Source: Dunaliella salina | Lineage: Eukaryota; Chlorophyta; Chlorophyceae; Chlamydomonadales; Dunaliellaceae | Assembly: GCA_002284615.2 (NCBI GenBank) | Contig: MU070331.1 | Span: forward strand, 61,088-72,302 | Length of the DNA stretch: 11,215 bases | Direction: 5' to 3' | In this document: one piece after another, positions 7,474 through 11,215 of the stretch | Layout of the letters: each line of letters begins with the position of its first letter | Position numbering within the stretch: the stretch's first letter is position 1 | Notes under the pieces: generated by a model | What the model saw: only the letters and a program-made list of their open reading frames with translations | Told to the model about the DNA's origin: nothing | Database searches by the model: none | Made by a program: the position numbers and the translations under genes

Positions 7474-7484
7474 CGTAGAAGCCT

Positions 7485-7537
7485 GGGCACTCAGCTCTCC
7501 AGACCCCCCCCGACCACGGGCTTAGGGCACTCAGCTC
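7485..7537. repeat. Short direct repeat, 13 bp at 40-bp spacing
   Basis: GGGCACTCAGCTC occurs at 7485-7497 and again at 7525-7537, separated by a C-rich spacer. It may be the remnant of a local duplication. No function is visible. Confidence 0.7.
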
Positions 7538-7639
7538 CCCCAAGCGCAGGGCACGAAAGGCTTTGTTTGTGCTTACATCTGTAGTTCCCCAATTATTTCC
7601 TTAAGCTGAAGTGATTCAGAAAAGAAAAAGAAAGGTTGC

Positions 7640-8161
7640 AAGGTTACACTACACGCTTGAGTGGTAAATGCAAGTGGAATTCCTGGCTGTTCATTAGTAT
7701 CTTTATTGGAGCCCGGCACCATGAGATCCATGCTTTGTATCCAAATTTCACCCTTGTTAGCGGGTACAATGTCTGTCTGGGGGTTGGTAGTTTCTAGATC
7801 AAAGAATGTCTTGTTGCGCATGGGGTGGCCTTGGGTTGTGGCCCAGTATCTATTTGAATGCAGTGTGGGTTCTTCAAAACCTTGACGGGTGAGATTGTCC
7901 ACAGTGATGTCAGTAGCTGATGAGTTTTGTTATTTACCTGCAAGGCTGTCTATGGGATTATTCATTAAAGCTGTGGGCATGCGCTTTGAAGTCTGAATTC
8001 TCAAGGAGCATAGCAGCAGGTTTCCACGTGGGATGCCAGGTGATTTTAAACATGTCTGCTTCTTCTGAATTCTTGGTCCTTGCTGTTTTTTGAGAGTTTG
8101 TGAGGTTGACACATGAAGGGCAGTCCCAGGTGGACATCTGGTCCACCTGGATGCGCTGTGA
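7640..8161 (-). pseudogene. Fragment H, second part: PHD end, chromodomain-like, and NPQTDI region
   Basis: This is the continuation of the gene at 9261-9880 on the far side of copy F. It starts SQRIQVDQMSTWDCPSCVN, which supplies the last Cys pair (WxCPxC) of the PHD finger. EADMFKITWHPTWKPAAMLL (about 8060-8003) follows, resembling the chromodomain core in which a strand with W is followed by TWEP. A stop and a frameshift occur near 7958. In the next open frame, VDNLTRQGFEEPTLHSNRYW, KTFFDLETTNPQTDIVPANK, GEIWIQ and GIPLAFTTQACSV are seen, a segment I cannot assign to a family. Similarity ends at a pyrimidine-rich run (7622-7636), so the far end is undefined. Confidence 0.6.
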
Positions 8162-8170
8162 TGGGGTGCA
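8162..8170. repeat. Target-site duplication of copy F, 3' side (9 bp)
   Basis: TGGGGTGCA lies directly against the A/T tail of copy F and recurs at 9252-9260. Keeping one copy joins the two parts of H in frame. Confidence 0.85.
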
Positions 8171-8182
8171 AAAAAAAAGTCT

Positions 8183-8202
8183 ACGCAAGCCAAAGGCCGC
8201 GT
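8183..8202 (-). other. 3'-terminal hairpin of copy F
   Basis: In element sense, ACGCGGCC and GGCTTGCGT pair around TTT with one bulge and a G-U pair. It follows CCCTTAATGC and precedes AGAC plus the T9 tail. Confidence 0.65.
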
Positions 8203-8312
8203 GCATTAAGGGAAGAACCCCTAACAAAAGTTAGAGGCCTCACCAGGGGGCCCTCTGCCTAAACTAGACATAACTAGCCCAGGAGATCTCCTCAAGAGAG
8301 CAAGAGATTAAA

Positions 8313-9230
8313 CTAATGGGGATCCAGAGGATTGCGAGCCATGCCCCTGAGCGCTGGGACCTTCCTTCTTCCATCCTCAGCCGCCTCCGCGCGCCCAGCA
8401 AACCCCCTCCTAGATGCCCCCTGAAAGCAAAGTGCATGTCTAGTGTTAATGATGGTGGATAATCTTTGGATGGCCTGGTCCAAGGATGCTAGCGATTTAG
8501 CTTTTGGTTTGGTCAGGCCCAGGTTTCTAGGAAGTGTAATTGTATAACCATTGTAAATCGTGCCACCCACACCAATTAAGATGATGTGCAGAGTCACTTT
8601 GTTATTTCTGTTTGGATTTCTTAAACTGCGTGTTTTAAGTCTGTTTATGATGTGGGAATGTTGAGCCTGCGCACGTTCTAAAGTGATGAAGGGATTTGTG
8701 TCAGGGCAGAATTTAAGTTCAACGAGGTGGATGTCACTATCTTGTGGGGGGATCTTGGAAGGATCAAGGTGGGCTTGTCTGCCTGAAGTAGGGCGCACAA
8801 AGAGAGCATCAGGGCGGCTTTGGTGCCGTGCAGGTGAGACATTGCCATTTGGGAAAACCCAGTCTGGAATAGCTTGAGAGATGTTTTCAGGGACTTGTAT
8901 GCCGTGATCCAGAAGTCTATCATGATTGCAGCCGTCCATACTAATGAGGGATGAGCCATATCGGCCTTTACTGAGGGTTTCTACACAGAGGCTAAGGGCT
9001 GCATTGTGTCTGTTAGTGTGCATCCCACTCATTGTTGGGTCGGTGCACCTAAGCAGAACGTGATAAATGTTGTCCGTATTTGCACAGGATGGGCATCTAT
9101 CAGAAGTGGAAAAGTTGAAGTTGGAGGCATGACTCTGTTTGTACAGTGTATCTGTTTGATACTTCATAAGGTATATTTGTTGTTTCAGGGTGATCTTTAA
9201 ATTTTTCCAGAAGGAGTTGCTAATCTCCTT
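8313..9230 (-). pseudogene. Copy F: zinc finger plus PD-(D/E)xK nuclease, intact C-terminal frame
   Basis: This 5'-truncated copy keeps an uninterrupted frame of about 305 codons. Order: helical ITLKQQIYLMKYQTDTLY; a CPSCANTDNIYHVLLRC finger (CxxC-H-C, like the finger near the C-terminus of many RNase H-bearing non-LTR proteins); GSSLISMDGCNHDRLLDHGI; then SRPDALFVRP and SDIHLVELKFCPDTNP, the two halves of a restriction-like PD-(D/E)xK nuclease (expected catalytic Asp of PD, and Glu and Lys of VELK). VTLHIILIGVGGTIYNGYTI follows and the tail ends NPLDPH-stop. The nuclease would nick target DNA to prime reverse transcription. No RT or RNase H is included. The frame also happens to run on into H upstream of 9252, making an apparent 381-codon frame that is a chimera and not one gene. 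Confidence 0.88.
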
Positions 9231-9257
9231 GCTTGGGGTGCTTGGGGTGCTTGGGGT
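9231..9257. repeat. 9-bp tandem repeat x3 at the 5' junction of copy F
   Basis: GCTTGGGGT occurs three times in a row and the last unit overlaps the 9-bp target duplication. Translated, it gives Ser-Thr-Pro repeats. It lies exactly where the truncated 5' end of F meets H. Confidence 0.85.
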
Positions 9258-9260
9258 GCA
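9252..9260. repeat. Target-site duplication of copy F, 5' side
   Basis: TGGGGTGCA is identical to 8162-8170. Confidence 0.85.
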
Positions 9261-9880
9261 GAGGTTGTGTTGAAGAAGGCATTTCCAGTAATATCTGCGC
9301 TGACACGTATCACATTGGGGCATTTCAGTGAAATCATGTTCTTCATTTTCCATGCTTGTGGGAGTCCAGCAGATTTGGCAGGTATCATCCTGAATTTGGC
9401 TTCTGGCAAAGAGCTCAAGATGAGCTACCTGAAGGCCTGTTCTTTGTAGCATTGGCAAAGCCCATTTTCCAATGATCTTGGGTTCCCAATTAACAAGGTA
9501 TTGTGACTTGAGGGCGCGGGCGAGGGGCCTCCCCCTTTTTTGCTTAGCGATTGCCCGTTGAGGATGGATTGAATTTCAAATTCGTACTTGAACACAGTGT
9601 GCATGGCATGAGGACCATGGAGTTCTGCAAGCCGCTCCTTATAGTCCCACAAATTGTCTGCATTGACGAAGTCTGTTTTTTTTATGGGTGAATTGGTCTG
9701 TGCTACTTCAAGATGGTAAGTAAGGAATCTTGTGGAGTTGTGCTCATTCTTTTGGGAGGTTTGTGTCTCAGGAGTGGATTGCGCGTGACGAAAGTTTAAC
9801 AAGGTTGCCGCTTGTTGCTCTGGCTGTCTTAATTGGATGGGATCGGCCTTGGCATGTTTAAATGGGAGGTCCAAGACCAT
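9261..9880 (-). pseudogene. Fragment H, first part: chromodomain-like module and split PHD finger
   Basis: In coding order: a Gln/Thr-rich leader (NFRHAQSTPETQTSQK), DNLWDYKERLAELHGPHAMH, then YEFEIQSILNG and, after a frameshift at an A6G5 run (9531-9541), KSQYLVNWEPKIIGKWALPM. Strand EIQSIL plus YLVNW is the chromodomain pattern. It is followed by a PHD finger: TCQIC near 9370-9385, MPQCDTCQRRYYWKC near 9280-9330, with the final WDCPSC across copy F at 8110-8129. The His ligand expected at C-x4-H-x2-C is Tyr here. Both modules in other proteins read histone tails. Whether H is a host chromatin gene or the N-terminal part of a mobile element is not settled. Its shared edge with element A favours the latter. 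The 5' end meets copy G and is undefined. Confidence 0.6.
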
Positions 9881-9900
9881 CCTAAGGGTCTCCACCAACA

Positions 9901-10305
9901 TCCAAGGCTCGTGACCCCAGTCAGATCCACCCAGATCAGAGGCACATCCATCTTGTTGAAGTCAAATACTGTGAGGACACCCGGCCCAACAGCCAGCTTG
10001 AGGCCTCCAAGCTGCAGCACCGCGAACTTTGTCGTCATCTTTCTAGGGCCTCACCTCAAGTCACCCTCCATACTATCCTGCTAGGTGTGGGAGGAGTCAT
10101 CTATACCCCTCATACTTTGGAGCCTCTTAAGGAGCTTGGTCTTGACACTTCCAAGGCCACTAAGCTTGTTCGGAAGCTTCATGCTCATTCTGTCATGTAT
10201 GCCTACAAACTTGCCAGCACCAGACGCGCTCTTGAGAAGACCTTTTTCAACTCTCAACAAGGTCAGGCACGGGTTACTGCTGGTAACCCACCTGATCCCC
10301 ACTGA
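9901..10305 (+). pseudogene. Copy G: C-terminal nuclease fragment
   Basis: The open plus frame reads SKARDPSQIHPDQRHIHLVE, then VKYCEDTRPNSQLEASKLQH, VTLHTILLGVGGVIYTPHTL, a helical GLDTSKATKLVRKLHAHSVM, and ends AGNPPDPH-stop at 10303-10305. HLVEVKYC corresponds to HLVELKFC of copies B and F, the second half of the PD-(D/E)xK site. The first half (RPD) is not readable upstream. The frame is intact over 135 codons although it is diverged from the others at most positions, so G may derive from an element that was under selection until fairly recently. Confidence 0.8.
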
Positions 10306-10385
10306 CTTTTTTCTTCTGCTTTCTCTTGGTGAAGTGGATACATGGTGCCTCGACCCTAGGTATCCCCTTTTCCTTAATTGATGTG

Positions 10386-10403
10386 GGGAGTGTTTTCACT
10401 GCC
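10386..10403 (+). other. 3'-terminal hairpin of copy G
   Basis: GGGAGTG-TTTT-CACTGCC forms a 7-bp stem with one mismatch, placed between the CCTTAAT block and the GCGTAG-T-rich tail, the same position as in the other copies but with unrelated stem sequence. Confidence 0.6.
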
Positions 10404-10425
10404 TGCGTAGTTTTTCTTTTCTTTA

Positions 10426-11129
10426 AGGGTATATGGTTGGTGGGTCGGTGTAAAGTGGTGTGATTCATTTGTCTGAGTTGTGGTGCTTTGTTTGGTGTGG
10501 CGTCAGTGTTCGCAAAAATGTGGTTGATAGTGGCTTGACAGACATATGCTTAGGGGTCGGCGTGTACCGTATATCCTGAAAAAAATATAAGTATATAACG
10601 TTATATAACAAAATATACCGTAAATGGTTATAGATATAACGTTATAGGATTGCAGATCTACCCCAAGGGATGAGACATTTGACTCCAGAACTTCATGGTG
10701 GGTGTATTACCCTTTAGAAAAGATATGCCCCAAAGTTGGATCTGAAAAAGCAAAAAGTTGAGAATGTCCTAGGTTGGCAACTCATTTTTAACGTTATATA
10801 CCCTGTCTAGGGGTAAGAGGTTCACTGCCTGGTCCTTCTACCTGTCTAGTCCATGTGAACTTCTAAGCCTTGGCTGCACTCTAATGTGCTGCTGCTCAAT
10901 TGCTTAACTACACCAGCTGGCAGGCATGTTTGCCTTGATGTAAGCCAGCCTCTCTGTTGTTTCTCTGCTCAGCTGGTTGGGCAAAATTAAAAGGAAAACT
11001 ACGCTGGCATAAAAACTTTCCAGGCAAAGTTCTGTATGTGCGTGCCCACGCCAAGTAGTTAAGCTCAGCAGCTGCCACAGTGACGTGTATTGAAAGCAAG
11101 GTTGGGGGCAGCATGAAGTCTTGTGGTTG

Positions 11130-11131
<2 letters not shown>
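10426..11131. other. Stretch without a supportable gene
   Basis: No protein family or RNA gene is recognisable. It holds the AACGTT palindromes listed separately at 10592-10796. The minus frame at 10908-11114 has no recognisable motif and looks like chance. Confidence 0.5.
10592..10607. repeat. 16-bp perfect palindrome with AACGTT centre
   Basis: TATATAACGTTATATA is its own reverse complement. A related 12-bp palindrome TATAACGTTATA lies at 10635-10646, and TAACGTTA at 10789-10796 continues into TATACC. Three copies of the same core within 205 bp of AT-rich sequence suggest a repeat family or a small inverted-repeat element. Confidence 0.8.

Positions 11132-11215
<84 letters not shown>
11132..11215. 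repeat. (TG)n microsatellite ending in (CG)n at right edge
   Basis: About 40 TG units run to 11211 and pass into GCGCG at the window end, the same TG-to-CG transition as at 919-928. Confidence 0.97.

Larger units (their letters stand above)
8171..9251 (-). mobile_element. Copy F: 5'-truncated element inserted in gene fragment H
   Basis: This insertion of about 1.08 kb on the minus strand comprises the zinc finger, nuclease, 3' UTR, terminal hairpin and a T tail (A9 on the plus strand at 8170-8178). The 9-bp duplication is followed on the 5' side by extra tandem copies of nearly the same sequence. Removing F restores a PHD finger in frame. F is the best-preserved copy in the window and is closely related to B and E, suggesting the B/E/F subfamily moved most recently. 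Confidence 0.88.
9895..10425 (+). mobile_element. Copy G: diverged element 3' end
   Basis: This plus-strand fragment contains the end of the nuclease domain, a 3' UTR with CCTTAATTGATG in place of CCTTAATGCACG, a terminal hairpin and the tail GCGTAGTTTTTCTTTTCTTT. At protein level it clearly belongs to the same family, but it is a separate, older subfamily. I found no target duplication. Similarity fades upstream into 9830-9895, where stops and shifts occur. Confidence 0.75.

Noticed and set aside
8313..9458. A single intact 381-residue protein
   Set aside because: The 9-bp duplication at 8162-8170 and 9252-9260 shows two sources: the part above 9252 belongs to fragment H and the part below to copy F. 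The frame is shared by accident through the 9-bp tandem repeat.
9829..10084. Frames on both strands overlapping the 5' part of copy G
   Set aside because: The frame encoding HLVEVKYC and continuing to PPDPH is the only one similar to other copies. The others are shadows.

Overview
This window looks like eukaryotic nuclear DNA made almost entirely of dead transposable elements. The signs are long (TG)n microsatellites at both ends and at 846-919, no dense operon-like coding, many short frames broken by frameshifts and stops, and 5'-truncated retroelement copies flanked by target-site duplications (TSDs). The mix of domains (RNase H, a C-terminal CPxC..H..C finger, a PD-(D/E)xK nuclease, chromodomain and PHD-like modules) is most like what I know of non-LTR retrotransposons of chlorophyte algae, where elements with a restriction-like nuclease plus RNase H (Dualen/RandI) were described. 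A Chlamydomonadales alga such as Dunaliella is a guess, not something the sequence proves. I see no rRNA, tRNA, CRISPR array or confident intact host gene.

Layout. 1-1710: microsatellites and unique-looking DNA with at most one doubtful coding fragment. About 1712-6460 (minus strand): one old element, here called A. It carries, in its own 5'-to-3' order, a methyltransferase-like region, a linker, RNase H, a zinc finger, a nuclease remnant and a 3' UTR. Three younger copies of related elements interrupt it: E (minus, 5371-5469), C (plus, 3478-4896) and B (plus, 2721-3433). Each is bounded by a direct repeat of 9 or 11 bp. Removing C and B with one repeat each joins A's RNase H to its downstream linker in a single open frame that matches the uninterrupted copy C. 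6480-7560: mostly featureless. About 7640-9880 (minus): a second old gene fragment, H, with chromodomain-like, PHD-finger and chromodomain-like segments. It is split in the middle of the PHD finger by copy F (minus, 8171-9251), which has a 9-bp duplication. Removing F restores the finger in frame. About 9895-10425 (plus): copy G, the nuclease and 3' UTR of a more diverged subfamily. 10430-11131: AT-rich palindromes and otherwise nothing recognisable, then the final (TG)n.

Shared family traits are a conserved PD-(D/E)xK motif of the form H-[I/L]-V/I-E-[L/V]-K-[F/Y]-C, a protein tail ending in PPDPH, a 3' UTR block CCTTAATGCACG, and a terminal hairpin just before a T-rich tail. The hairpin sequence varies between copies while pairing is kept. 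A and H share a short motif at the edge where they would meet, so they may be adjacent parts of one large multidomain element. No reverse transcriptase domain is visible in the window, so mobilisation by one is inferred from the insertion signatures. The coding copies all look inactive.
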